Shown one piece after another: positions 32,874 through 44,660 of a DNA stretch of 64,000 nt (position 1 is its first letter; every line of letters starts with the position of its first letter). This DNA is from Moniliella sp. 'wahieum'. Lineage: Eukaryota > Basidiomycota > Moniliellomycetes > Moniliellales > Moniliellaceae. Where the stretch lies: the NCBI GenBank assembly GCA_003971905.1, contig RSEE01000039.1, forward strand, positions 62,001 to 126,000, given 5' to 3'. The notes below the pieces were generated by a model. It saw nothing but the letters and a program-made list of their open reading frames with translations. It searched no databases and was not told the DNA's origin. A program made the translations under genes and the position numbers.

Positions 32874-34066
32874 AATTGCAAAGGATAATACGCACAACAA
32901 GTAATGCTAATTATATGATGCGAGTTCTTGATTCGGGCCTCATGCAGTCTGTTGTCGTTAGAAGGTGTAAAGTCATTTGCACAGAGAGCATTGTATGCGA
33001 TATCTCCTTGTACAAAAGATGGGGGTGGGGATGAAGGACAAGAGAAGAGAAGAGAAATGAAACAGGCCACTGTGTTTTGCCCTTAACATATCACGCTAAT
33101 TGACCCTCGTATTGGGTTCCTCTTTTTGAGAATAAGATATCATCATCATGTCAATTCTCTCCGAGTGGTGCCTATGTTTTCTCCGAGCAGGTGGCGATTG
33201 CATCTGTCTCTCATCTGTTCACCTGATCATACCTCATGGCTGCGGCCTCCGCGCCTGAGCCACAGAGTCCCGTAAACCAGCCCCGCTCATCCTAAAAGAA
33301 GGCCCCCCCACGCTCGGTGCTTGTCTCCCGCAATGCCACACCGAGCTGTTGCCTCCCGCCACTGAGGGAATGCAGTCAACGCCGCTGCCAACACCACCAT
33401 CACCATTACAATCGGTCATGAATACGTTTGGACTGTGAAGATACCCACGCCGCTCACATGATGACACGATCCTTGTTGACGGGAAAACCCCTCCCGGAGG
33501 CTGCTCAGCTTATAGCTCTATAGCCCTCGCCTAAAAGCACACCCCCACCGATGGTGTTCACGAGAATGGCGGGCACACCCCGAAACGTGGTTCACAATGC
33601 ACAAAACATGCTGCATTCCATGACTATAACCGTTTTGCACACAGGTTTTATCTGACCCACCCCTGCCCCGCGGCGACGCTCTAATCCCTTTTGGTTCCAC
33701 GCCTGGTTGAAGAACGTGTTTGATGCGACTCATATTGGGATTGTACCGCGAAACATGCTTCAGCTTTTCAGGGCAAGACCATTAATCAAGTACTGTGCAA
33801 AGCTTCATGAAAGAAAGCTCACTGTGGACATCACAGATGACACGATTCTCATCTTCGTCGAGAATACCTCCTCACACACTGCATCAGCAACGACACATGA
33901 CAGAGGAGTGTATGACAATAGTATTTGTATATTTCGAGACCCGCAGGGAAGGCACAGGGATCCCAGGGTGTGGCCACCCACTCCGCACTACGAGATACTC
34001 CCGCTAGACGTGTGTCATATAGGCTAACCGGCCGTTGGCTGCCATCACCTTCAGCCGCAACGCTTA
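32874..34066. other. Gene-free spacer at the edge of the retroelement island
   Basis: About 1.2 kb with no recognisable coding or RNA feature; lower GC than the flanks. The last five bases (GCTTA) are the target-site copy of the following solo LTR. Confidence 0.5.
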
Positions 34067-34925
34067 TGTTACGGGCGCTCCGGCTATCTCCGGACGCTGA
34101 GCCCCGCATGTCGTAGACATCTCAGCCCAACGTGCGTCAGTTCGGTTATAGACTAGCGAGAGAGCCAGTCGACACCTTATCCTTGCTGCGGATATCCTCC
34201 GCGGCCCCCATGGCCGCATGGTCTTATCGGTACGATGCTTTGTGCCTATTGCGTCCAGTCTTGTCAGAACCCTTCCTGCTGCGCCCGACTGCGCTGCGTT
34301 AGCACCGTGGGAAGCAAGGGCTGTGCATTAGTCTTCTTTACCTTTCTGGGAAGTGCCCGCATTCTGTCCATACCTGTCATGAGCACTTGAGGCCCGGTTC
34401 CCTCTGCTGTAATAAGCAGCCATGTCTAAGGCTTGCTAGCTGTGGTCCTTGTCGACCATCCTGTCTATTACCGTTGGTCTCCCCGACTACCAGTTCCTCT
34501 CTCGCCCTTCCACCTTCTACCACCACCCTTACGCTTACGAATTTACGACTTACGTCGAGTGCACTGCAAGCCGCGCGGTTACTCACATCAGTAGCGCTTG
34601 CTCTTCTTTAGGACTCTGTCTGTTCCCGCCGCTACAGCGTACCGAGTGTGGGTAACGCGGCGAGGAACAGAGTAATTCCGGAGCTCCTGGACCCCTTCAG
34701 CTGGTCTAACGACCTACGTACACGGCTCCTACCTCGGAGGGTCTGGACTGCGGCCTTTGCACGCAGGCAGCCACCCAAACTAGAGGGTCTCTCCCTAGCC
34801 TCTACACCCGCTCGGTTCAACCAGGATCTGGAGCAGACCTAACGTACGAGCCACCGATTGATCTGTCCAAGGGTTTACACCCCTAAACTACAGGGGGGGT
34901 CCCACCTCGGGACCCCCCCATGACA
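34067..34925 (+). mobile_element. Solo LTR, family A (copy 1)
   Basis: An 859-bp LTR-like unit starting TGTTACG and ending TGACA. It is flanked by a perfect 5-bp target-site duplication GCTTA (34062-34066 and 34926-34930). The same sequence recurs in direct orientation at 44661-45719. Because this copy has its own duplication it is a solo LTR, a fossil left by recombination of an LTR retrotransposon, and not one end of a larger element. A near-terminal hairpin (34893-34919) is part of it. Copia or gypsy superfamily cannot be decided from the LTR. Age moderate: the two copies differ clearly. Confidence 0.8.
34893..34919. repeat. Perfect inverted repeat near the LTR end
   Basis: GGGGGGGTCCC, loop ACCTC, GGGACCCCCCC: eleven perfect base pairs seven bases from the LTR 3' edge. 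The other LTR copy has a matching stem at about 45685-45711. A role in 3' end formation of the element's transcript is possible. Confidence 0.75.
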
Positions 34926-34930
34926 GCTTA

Positions 34931-35355
34931 CGCCTGAACGCCATTCACCCCGGTGGCGTCAACTTGTGGTCTCGCCTCTGATCCTATAAGCTGTTCGTAT
35001 TAGCAGGGTCACGGCTTAAGCCCCCTCCCCTCCCATTACTCAGGGGGGACCTTTCCAGCGACTCTTGATTGTTGCCCTCTCATCGGAGCGAGTCGGTTTT
35101 CATTGTTTGGGGCCCATCACATGAACATATCCGTCCGCAGTGGTTTCCTGAGCAAGTTTCGGAGCTCATATCTTTCCTCAACATACCTGGACTGATAATC
35201 CACCGCCAATGACTTCGGAAAGCTCATGCCCTCTATGATACTGTGCTTCCAGATGATGCACACAGTAGTATAAGCTGATGTTGGTGTCGCTATACTTCAT
35301 GCTTGCGCCAAATTCTAATGGGCCTCACGAGATTCCCCCCACCAAACCCACAAAT
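34931..35355. other. Spacer between solo LTR and copia element
   Basis: No gene. A short C-rich/G-rich stretch at about 35020-35055. Confidence 0.4.
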
Positions 35356-35558
35356 TGTCTCGGACTCATCATCACCAGCAGGCAATCGGATCCTCGCCAC
35401 TAAACCCGTATGGGCACTATGGCGTGATTCTTATCAGTTGGGAGATCCTGTGTCCACCTCTCGACTGTGCCCCCTTCCTGAGGAGGTACATATACCTCCT
35501 CTGCGTCCATAGATGTATGCAATCCATCTGCGCCCTTTCCCCATCTCCGTATCCGACA
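35356..35558 (+). repeat. Left LTR of the copia element
   Basis: 203 bp, TGTC...GACA ends. The last 155 bp are nearly identical to the right LTR, while the first about 45 bp are more diverged. Confidence 0.8.
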
Positions 35559-37861
35559 GGTTAGATCCCACTCAGCCTTCCAGGCTCGCGAGCCCCCGGC
35601 GGACATCTCTCCTCGGCCTCGGCCGCCCTCCTCCCCGCCCCGATGTCCGCCCGTCCGCACGGCACACTGCCGCCGTGCGCTGACTTCTACCAGGACGCCT
35701 TGCAGGTCGGCGTCAGGCCCCTCACCCCCCCCCCCCCCCGTGGCCACTGGCCCCCCGCGGACCCCCTCCCCGCCACGGCGCGTGAGCCGGCCCCTTCCGT
35801 TCCGGAATCCCTACCCCTGGCCTGGCCGTGACCGACGCTCGCCCGCCCTCGTCACCGCCACTATTCAGGCCCTCCTCCCCTACCTCAACTTCCCCGCCCA
35901 CCCCACCCCTGCTGCCCGCCGCTCCGCCACTCCCCCCTGCCCCCACGGAGGCAACCCCCGCGGACGCCGCCTTCTCCGGCAGCAGTACTACCCCCTTCCT
36001 CCCGGACGTCATTGCCCCCAACACTGCCGCCGCCATTGCTGTTCCCCTCTCCCGGTCCAAGCACCCCGCCGCTGTTGGCCTCGCCTCACGTCCTCCCTCC
36101 TTACGGTCCGCCCTTTACTGCCCCCCTCATAGGGCATGTCCCGCGACGCTGCCAGCTCCGGCAGCCCCTCTTCTCCCCCATTTTTCCCCCCAATCGCGCC
36201 TCGGGATTTCGTTTCCCCTGCCGTTCATCTCGGCCACCTCGCGCGTTCCCCAAGAAAGCCACTGACGTCTTCGGTAGGCACCTCGGTGCCACTCCTCCCC
36301 CTATTACCAAGGCGCAAAATTGCTTCGCCCCTTTGCCCCGCAAGCCGCTGACCCGCTCGGTCGCTGCCCTGCTGTTCGGATGCCATTGTTGCACGCGTCA
36401 AGTTATGGCATGAACGTGCCATGCATCTTCCCGTTCACAAGCTTCCGGGGCTCACCGCGGCCCTCTCACCGCTGAGCGAGTTACGCACGATGACGTGCTC
36501 GCCGTGAAGGCCGCTGGCTGGCACTGCCCGGCGTGTGACTTAGTTCCCTCTGAACCAATGCCACCCTTGCCTCAGCTGGGCCTGCACCAGCCATTTCCCT
36601 TGCACACGCTTGCTGCTGACGTGTTCGACGACTTCGGCACCTCTCCCAGCGCAACGTGTGCTCTCATCGTCCAAGACCATGACTCGCGTTTCATCTGGTC
36701 TATCCCCCTCAAGTCCAAGACAGACGCCGCTGATGCACTGCAAGCCCACATTGAGTCTCTCGAGCAGCAATTCTCTCATCGCAACCTCAAGGTGGCCCAT
36801 TTGTGGACCACGAGCAGGACCGAGTTTGATCCTATCTCACCCTGGCTCCGCTCTCTGGGCATTCGGCACTGCCGGGCGACCGACGATGACCCTGCCGGCG
36901 TACTCAACCGCGTGCACCTATTGCTGAACAACCTTGTTCAAGCTGCATTGCCTGCCCTCTCCGCTGGCCCAACTTGCTGGCCTGCAGCTCTTGCTCAGGC
37001 CGCCACGGTCATCAACGCCTTGCCGCACCCGTCCTGCTCCAATGCCACCCCGCATCAGCGTATGTATGGCTGTTCTCTCGATGTTCCAGCCCTGCATCCC
37101 TTCGGCTGCCAGGCTCATGCCGAGGACATGAGCTCAGCTGCTATACATCTTGGCTTCAATTCGACGACGCGTCGGTGGCTTCTTCGCGTCTGCCGCAACG
37201 GTAAATGGACAACTACCGAGTCAAACAATGTCCGTTTCCAGGAAAACGACTATGGCCCCCTGTGGTCGCTTCCTCTCCCGCGCCTCCTCTTGCCCCGTTC
37301 ATCGCAGAGGACTGCTCAAGTGGGAAACCCAAAGCCTAGCGCCCGTCGCCTCCCTCGGCGGCGCGCTACCCCTCATCCACCATCGATGCCGACATGCACA
37401 TTCCTCCTGCCCCTGCGGGACGCCGCTACCGCTTGAGGAAAATGAGAGGACCGCGCTTGGCTACGCCTCCAGCGTCACCAAGTGCAACTCCAAGCATGCG
37501 GGCCAAGACACACACTTTCCCGTCGCCTTGCATTCTCTCTTTGTTTTCTTATTTGGCTTTGTCGCATCATTGTCGCTAAGTCGTCCGCATCGCCCTCGCT
37601 TGCGACGTCTGCGCCTTCATCGTACCCACATCCGGTACAAAGAGACGAACGCCGGTATGCTTCCTCTCAGGTCCAGCCCTTCCGACCTGACATGCGCATT
37701 GTTCTTTCTCTTCTTTCCTTTTCCCTTTTCTCACCCTGATCTCTGTTCCTTTGGTTCGGTGGGAGGTGACTTGTCCACTCGTTACCATCGACTTCGTCCT
37801 CTGTTTCACGAGTTGGCCATCGTTGAAGGAGACCCAAAGGTGTCCACAGGATCGGTGGGAG

Positions 37862-38058
37862 TGTCAGACTCACGCCGTGCTAGGGGCTCCTTGGCCACTA
37901 GACCCGTATGGGCACTATGGCGTGATTCTTATCAGTTGGGAGATCCTGTGTCCACCTCTCGACTGCTGCCCCTTCCTGAGGAGGTACATATACCTCCTCT
38001 GCGTCCATAGATGTATGCAATCCATCTGCGCCCTTTCCCCCATCTCCGTATCCTGACA
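37862..38058 (+). repeat. Right LTR of the copia element
   Basis: 197 bp, TGTC...GACA ends, same orientation as the left LTR. Confidence 0.8.
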
Positions 38059-40988
38059 CGCGTCGAGGCGTGGAGTGGGGCGGGGGGTGTAAGTAAAACA
38101 CTACTAATGATGATGTGGTATACCAAACGTGACCTATAAGTGTGCGAAGCACGATCGTTTGCCTCTACTTGGCCTGTCCATGCCAGGCCACTTCTTTCTT
38201 ACCTCTCCACATATCGATCCTATCCGCTATATCACCTCCTGTCTCTCTTGATAGCTTTTCTCAGTACTGCGGATGAAGTTCTTTTCTTTTGGGGCGTTTT
38301 CATGGCATGGTTGCTTCATCGCGCCCTTTCGCGATAAATCATTCCTAGGAATGGCCCAGGACAAACGAATCCGGTTCGCGTATGCGCGCATTGTCTGGCA
38401 GGATGATGGCTGGGTCTGAGCTCCAGGACAGCTGTCAGCAAACGCGCCTACGGACCATCCTGGTGGTCGCCACAACACCGCGTTCCTTCTTGGCCGCTGT
38501 CGTCCTAGTAGTTTGTGTCGCTTTCCTGCTGTTGCGCTAGTGGCGGTCCCGGCATGCCGAATTCGAGGGCGCTTACGTACCAATCACCGATCGCTATGCA
38601 GTGACCAACTGACCGTTCCGTCCCATCACCCATCATAATGCATGACACATGGTGGTCCAACTGCGCAAGCCACTTGCGCCGTGTGGCACAGGGTCAGTGT
38701 TTTCGGTGTACCTTTCAGCTGGCTAGGGTTGGTGTTGTGCTTGTTTGCAGCGACTCCGTTGCTGAGGTCTGAGCCTCAGACTCCATATTTAAGCAGGCCA
38801 CCATCCTCGTCATCACCACAAGCTTCATGTGCTGAAAGTCCTGTGCGAGGTGTGCTGGAGCTCAACGTTCGCTCACCATGCGCACTGCTTAATGCTGCTG
38901 GTGCCCCCAGTCTTTCATTCTTCGGTTCCGCCTGTCTCCCTGCGTTCACCCTCAGCTGAGCCAGTACGTGTGCCGTTGCCTTTTGGTACCGGGTTGTGTG
39001 TCCAGGAATAACCATTATCTCGCAGCGCTTTTTTGTCGATGCTTTGAGAGAGTTCACTTGGGTGGGAGTACCGCTGTGGCCTCAATCGCAGAGATGAGAC
39101 GGAGTCGGGAGCATGCCCCAGTCTGGTCGCTGATCTGGACCCGTTGAGGTTCGGAACGTGACATGAAGGCTGCTTTTGGCTCCATCGTGCTGGGGTGATT
39201 GACGACAGCCCCTTCCCCCCTTCCCCCAAGTGCACAGAGTACACCATGATCGTCGACCCGATTCCCCCACCGTTGAATGGAGTCTCTGGCTACGCGCAGG
39301 CCGTTCTGCCCCGCTCATCAGACTATTCAGCAAGTCGACCACGGGGGTGACACGGTGATCGTATCCCGTCCCTGGGGCGAGGGGCAGGTCACTCTATCAT
39401 GGCCACATCTGGCCTCGAAGCGGAATATGCCCGCGACGAGCGATGGCGCGCGAGACGCGTTGGCACCCATGGAATATCTTCACGGACTTCACGCACTTTT
39501 CTGCCTAGTCGTGCTGGACCGCCAAGATTGAGCTACGCTGGTGACACCCTAACTGGACATGGGGGGCGCTGCCCACGAAGAGGGAACTTGACTCCTACCA
39601 TCAAGTTATTTCTTGCGTTACAACCCCCAACGGTACCTCAATCGGTCGCCCGTGCGAAGTACATACAACATGCATCATTATATTCCTGGCGAAGACGGGC
39701 GGACGATCCCGACGGCGTACCCACAAGGTTCCTCCGTCTCTCTTGCTTGGGTTATGTCTGCCTCACGAACGGATTATCTCGTCGAGCGAAACGATGTACT
39801 TGGTGCTGTCGAAATGGTGCAGTTTCCCTTCGACCTGTTCGCCTGGGCCCATCAGCCTTATCAGCCATACGGCGGTGGTTATTTGTGCGCTGCTATTCGG
39901 GCCTGCTTCCAATCCTTTCATATGTTGACCTATTCGATCGCCAATGTCGAACTCCCTCATTTGTGCGTTTCGTTTTCGTCCGGAGGCTTTTCCCCACTGC
40001 ATTTTCTGGCTGAGACTGGGGTGCTTCCCCCTTTTGGTCCCTGTTCCTTTTGTTGCGGGCTGCGGGCCTTATTGTTTACACTCACAATTTCTCTTTTTTG
40101 ATGGGCCCTGGCGTCTTGATTGCGGTCGACAGTGGTGCAATCGCACTAGTGGTGTGGTGTTGGCCATCCAAGTCAGGCTATCATCCCCACAGGGTCATCA
40201 TGCGGCCAGTCGTCATCAGGCCTGATCGCGCTGCATGTAAAGCAGAAGTGCGAAAACAGCGGTGCCCCACAAGGCCGCAAGGGGCTGACGGGATCATGGC
40301 CAAAATCCAAGAGCTATCCTGCAACGCTCACAATTTATTTTGTTGCCTATTCCTCTACAGGCTTCATTGTCTTTGCAACTTGTTCGTCGCCTCTTCCGGG
40401 TCATCGATCCTCTTTTCCATCGCCATCCTTCCGACAATTCATTCTCAAAATCCAAGCAAATCCTGCCTTTTTAGTATCTCATGCAGTCCCACAGTCCCCA
40501 GTTTCTGGTGGGATCAACTTTTGGTCTTCTAACCTTTTCCTCTCGACCGCGTATGGCTCACACTCAAATCGAGGCTTCGTGATAGAATTTTGACTATACA
40601 TAAAGTTTCCATGGGAAGAAATTCTGAGCAGTTATGCCGGCATCCTCATCTATATTGTCGGTGAACTCCAAATCCCGAAAGAAATGTCGTTACGTGTCAG
40701 ATCCAGAGAACGGAAATGTGTCCGTCGGGACGAGCCTGGTTAATGCTGCGGCAGAGACACTGTTACGTAACAATAATTGTGCACTAGGCCAGTCTGGTAC
40801 GTAATGAGTGGGGAAATCGCGGTCCATGTTAGGGTTACACGACCCCGCGGGCACTGGCGTTGTGAGCGTCTGCTGAGCGAGGGTGGCGTGAACAACACAC
40901 ACCACCGCCGGGGCGTTCCTTACAACCGACATCGGCCAGCAGCGTTTTCGCTCTGAGCTCTGCCCAACCAGCTCCGCCTCCGCCCGCT
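38059..40988. other. Gene-poor stretch inside the retroelement island
   Basis: About 2.9 kb without a recognisable gene. Open frames at 39399-40101 and 40050-40532 (+) give no identifiable domains. A 17-bp copy of the tRNA-Gly intron region lies at 40781-40797. Probably decayed repeat DNA plus promoter of the next gene. Confidence 0.45.
40781..40797. repeat. 17-bp match to the tRNA-Gly intron region
   Basis: GCACTAGGCCAGTCTGG is identical to 31180-31196, which covers the intron and anticodon side of the tRNA gene. Flanks do not match. Chance is unlikely at this length in 64 kb, so it may be a relic tRNA fragment. Confidence 0.4.
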
Positions 40989-43859
40989 GTGGTCTACGCT
41001 TTGCCATCTGCGGGAACAGCACTCAGATTGCCGCCTGCTCTATCCGCTTCTACCACAGCCATGCCTCCATCTGGTGCTGCTGACGCTGCGGCGAGCGCTC
41101 TCGCCGGTGTATCCACCGTCACGCCAACTCCAAGCCAGGTTACTGAAGTGAACTACGGGCGTGTGCCCGTATACGAGGCAAAGGTGGGCAACATTGCGTG
41201 CATGCGCCGGAAAACCGATGGATACTTGAACGCGACCCAGATCCTGAAAGCTGCTGGACTGGGGCCTAACGAGTGGAAGGGTATACTGAAAAAGCTCATC
41301 CTCACTTGCAAGTATGACAGGGTGAAGGGCAGCCCCATCCAGTGCCAGGGCACATGGATTCCGCTTGGCCCTGCAGTCCAGCTGGCACTTCAGCACAATG
41401 TTGCCCATCAACTCCAAATGCTTCTAGGGTTTGATTGGCCTCCACCAGAAACAACGCGCAACGTTGTTGTGGAGGTTGCCCCGCCGCCACCACCACCACC
41501 ACCTGTCACACCCACATCCACGCCTACGCTCTCAGTTCCTCGGGGTTTCCCTATCGCCTCTGTCGAACCTGGCTCACACCCCCTCACCGCCGCTCTCGCT
41601 GCGTCACAGGGCACCGAACCGGGAATAACCCGTCTCCGCCGCGATGCACGCTTTGCTGCCGTCTGCCAATCCCTCTCGGCTTTCCGGCCACTCCTCGGGT
41701 CTGCCACCATGTCACCGTGGCAACTGGAACAGGATTGGTGAATGGATCGGCTGTGCGCACAGCCGAGATAATTCGCCTGCTGATGCGCTTCCTCACTCCG
41801 GAACCGTCTCGTCTGAAACATGGCTCAGCACCCTGCGGGCTGAATACGAGCGCCGTATGCCTTCGCATTCTGCTTGGCTCAGATCGGACGAGCACCCACG
41901 CACGTTTGCCTCCCTGTCCCGTCCCATTCAACTAGGAATCCTTCATGATGTCACTTCCTGGATCTCCGAAACGCCCGACTGCCTCCATACGGTGACTGAG
42001 GAAAGTCTTGTTCAACACGAGCAAAACGACCCTATAGGGTCTGATCGGAACGGGAACACGTACTACCCAATTGGCACGCGCTTATGGGTACTCTATGCCC
42101 ATTGGGGAAGCCCCAGCAGCCAACGGAAGCGGAGGCACCAGGAGACTCAGAGGACTCAGAGGACTCAGAGGACTTGGAGGATCCTGTGAAGGGGGTGCAT
42201 CTTCCTGAATTACTACGACCACTCGAGTCGGAGCCGTCGTCAGAAACCCGGCTCATTCACCAACCAAGATGGAAATGGTGTCCTCACAACAGGCACCTAA
42301 CCCCTGGCCCCATCAAGATTCGAATGCAGTGAGGATGGTGGGGAAGACACATATTCTGATGCCCTACTGACTCAGCAGGGCCGTCCGTCGACGGACGCCT
42401 ACTCATCCAAGTGTGATGACGGTATCGTCGTTGATCCTCCCCCTGCAGAGCAAGGGACGGCGATACCCTCTCGTTCACATATGCCGTGCCCGGAGGCAAT
42501 GTTGAGTCCTGAGCACCATGTTGGTCCGGACGCCAACGATATGGTGCCAGGAGCACAGTCGGAAGTGGAAACGGCGTGCTGCACTCTCATGCCGACGCGG
42601 AAAAGCTCGCACAGTTCCAGCAATGGGACAAACAGTACGCATTGGATACTGCAGCGCTCGAAGCTCCACTCGAGGGGAGTGTGGAAATGGAGGTGGTCTG
42701 CTGCGCACGGTCCGAGTGGGAAGCCTTCTTTTCCGCCCTTTGCCCACCAAGGAAGAAAAAAGGCAAGAGGAGGAGGAAGCAACACCCGGACGAGGTGGCC
42801 ATGTTCACATGTTTGTCCGCGCGCTTGGACAAAATATTAGCGGATGTGGATGTCCAAGCCAAGGCCGAGAAAATGGAGGCAAATCAAGCCCGCGCTCAAC
42901 TCATGGAGCTTTTCCAGGGCACGGAAGCGATCTTGCCGCACCGTGGCTCAAGAGCAAATGCGGGTTGAAGACCAAGACAAAGGGAGGTGGATACTACGCT
43001 TGAATCCAGGAGGAAGAAGGCCCGGAGCGCAGGCCAGGACGGAGAAAAGGAGGGCGCTGCAAGTGACCCAGGCTAAGAAGGAGAGGGCCCTACAGCAGAC
43101 TTCGGCCAAAAAGGAGCGAGCGGCAGCCCAGCGCAAGTGGTTGAAGGCGTGGCGGGCAACTAGAGGCGAACAAAGGAAGGCGGTGCTGTAAGACCATGGC
43201 AATATTGCCAGGGAGATCCCGCTCATTTCCTGGACCCGATAAGCCAGAAGCTAGAGCAGCCCACACCGAGGGATCCCACTGCATCGCTCGCTTCTAAACC
43301 CAAGTCAGCGGCGACAACAGCACCAAGAATGGTGACCTATGACTGTGAGGTCTGTGGCCGCACGGGACAGTTTTCCCTCGATGTTCGAAAGTGGCCGATG
43401 CTAGAGTGCGCCGTGGTGTGGCATCAGGCAGCATACCCGCTGCTGGAACAACTATCTAATTCGTCAAAATGTTTCTCCGATCAACTGGCGTGCCAACGCC
43501 TTTTATTGTACACGTCATCGTCCCGAGGCCCTCCGAAAGCGCGACGGCGGTGTTCCGGAACTCCCCGAGGAGGAACTGCGAAAGAGGCGAAGCGCCAAAC
43601 GCTTACTGTATATGGATCGGCGCCGTCAAAAAATGCGCGCCGATATGCTCCGTGATCAGGCCACCGATGCTCTACCGCTTCCTCAGAAGCAGTTGTCAAC
43701 GAGGGGTTCCAAATTTGTGACCCCCCCTCCGTCCGCTCAAGATATGTTCTCGCCATTGCGTTGTCGGAGGATCTTACTCCATCCCCCTCCCCTTCTCCGT
43801 CATCCTCCATGGACTGCACACTTCCCGTGCCACATGATGTCCAAACACCGACGGCATAG
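40989..43859 (+). CDS. APSES (KilA-N) DNA-binding protein fused to DDT-WHIM and PHD-like module
   Basis: One open frame of 250 codons (40989-41741) contains both an APSES/KilA-N domain and the start of a DDT domain. Residues about 55-150 hold VPVYEAKVGNIACMRRKTDG, YLNATQILKAAGLG and CQGTWIPLGPAVQLALQHNV, the Mbp1/Swi4-type DNA-binding fold. Residues 151-200 are a Pro-rich linker. From 220 comes FAAVCQSLSAFRPLLG, a DDT opening; with small frame slips it continues GSAVRTAEIIRLLMRFLTPE, WLSTLRAEYERRMP, TEESLVQHEQNDPIGSDRNG and NTYYPIGTRLWVL (WHIM-like). Later come EVVCCARSEWEAFFSAL with a helix-rich acidic/basic coil (42660-43190) and a Cys-rich CEVCGRTG...WHQ...FYCTRHRP part (about 43340-43530), PHD-like. 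The end at TAG 43857-43859 is tentative. Expected nuclear, chromatin-bound. At least five frame slips. Confidence 0.6.
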
Positions 43860-44660
43860 AGCCACATGCGTTTGGCAGCATCGCGTGAAGGGTGTGATAA
43901 GGGTACACGCCTAGCTCCTCCTCCCCCTTCCTCCAAGTTACGTGCGACATTCGTGAAGAAGGCCGCTTCACCTGTCCGCAACTTCACGTGGAGGAACATA
44001 CCATGAAGTCGCTAAAATCACAAGTTGTGAGAACCCCTACCACCCTACCCGTGGTATGTTCCTTATGTGCTTTCGAAGCCAAAGTTCTCTGAAATGCCCC
44101 CTATGGCCACTGTCCACCGAATTCACCTTCCCCCCCCCTCCATAATGTCTACCGCGTGCTCTTTCACCTCGTCGATCAGTTTCAATCCTTGTCGGTCTAT
44201 ATGCGGCGGTGGTTCGCAGGATTGTGATGGTGTTACCGGTTGTGGTTACACCCGCATTATGGTCGGAACAAAATGGCTTGCGGGTAGCGGTGGATGGGAT
44301 AAAACTGAAACCATCCACAAACCCCCCGTGAGCGCTGAGCAGACCAAACCTTCGTGAATAAACAAGGCATCACCAGTCTCGAGATCCACCGTGTCCATCC
44401 GTATAGCGCGTCACTCGTCGCGCTTCCGACATCCGAACCGGATGGGGTATGTCCGTGGCGAGAATTTCAGACCGTTTCCTGACCTGGCTGCGTACTCTCT
44501 CACTTAGTATATCAACGATATGAAAATCGATGAGAGCGGCACGAACGAAGATTGTGCGAGAAGCTTTCGTGGGCGAATAGTCTCTGGATACTGTATCGGG
44601 TTGTAATAGTCCGGCTGATCTCGTCATCCTAATTTCCAATTTCTTCGTCTCGAGCGTTTC
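43860..44660. other. Spacer before the second solo LTR
   Basis: 0.8 kb with no recognisable gene on either strand. Confidence 0.45.

Larger units (their letters stand above)
35356..38058 (+). mobile_element. Ty1/copia-type LTR retrotransposon, shortened and broken
   Basis: LTRs at 35356-35558 and 37862-38058 bound an internal region of only about 2.3 kb, about half of what a complete copia element needs. Both LTRs begin TGTC and end GACA. A Pro/Ser-rich gag-like part lies at about 35570-36300, followed by an integrase part: a WHCPAC zinc-binding remnant and the core with TLAADVFDDF and HRVHL-like helix segments (about 36500-37260), ending in the GKWTTTESNNVRF region typical of the copia integrase C-terminus. 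No reverse transcriptase is recognisable. A purine-rich tract precedes the right LTR. No matching target-site duplication is visible. The element is dead; the high identity of the LTR cores suggests a fairly young insertion. Confidence 0.8.

Noticed and set aside
38059-40600. Additional coding exons upstream of the APSES gene
   Set aside because: Frames of 80-200 codons exist on the plus strand but show no domain, no consistent splice signals and no codon bias like the neighbouring genes.
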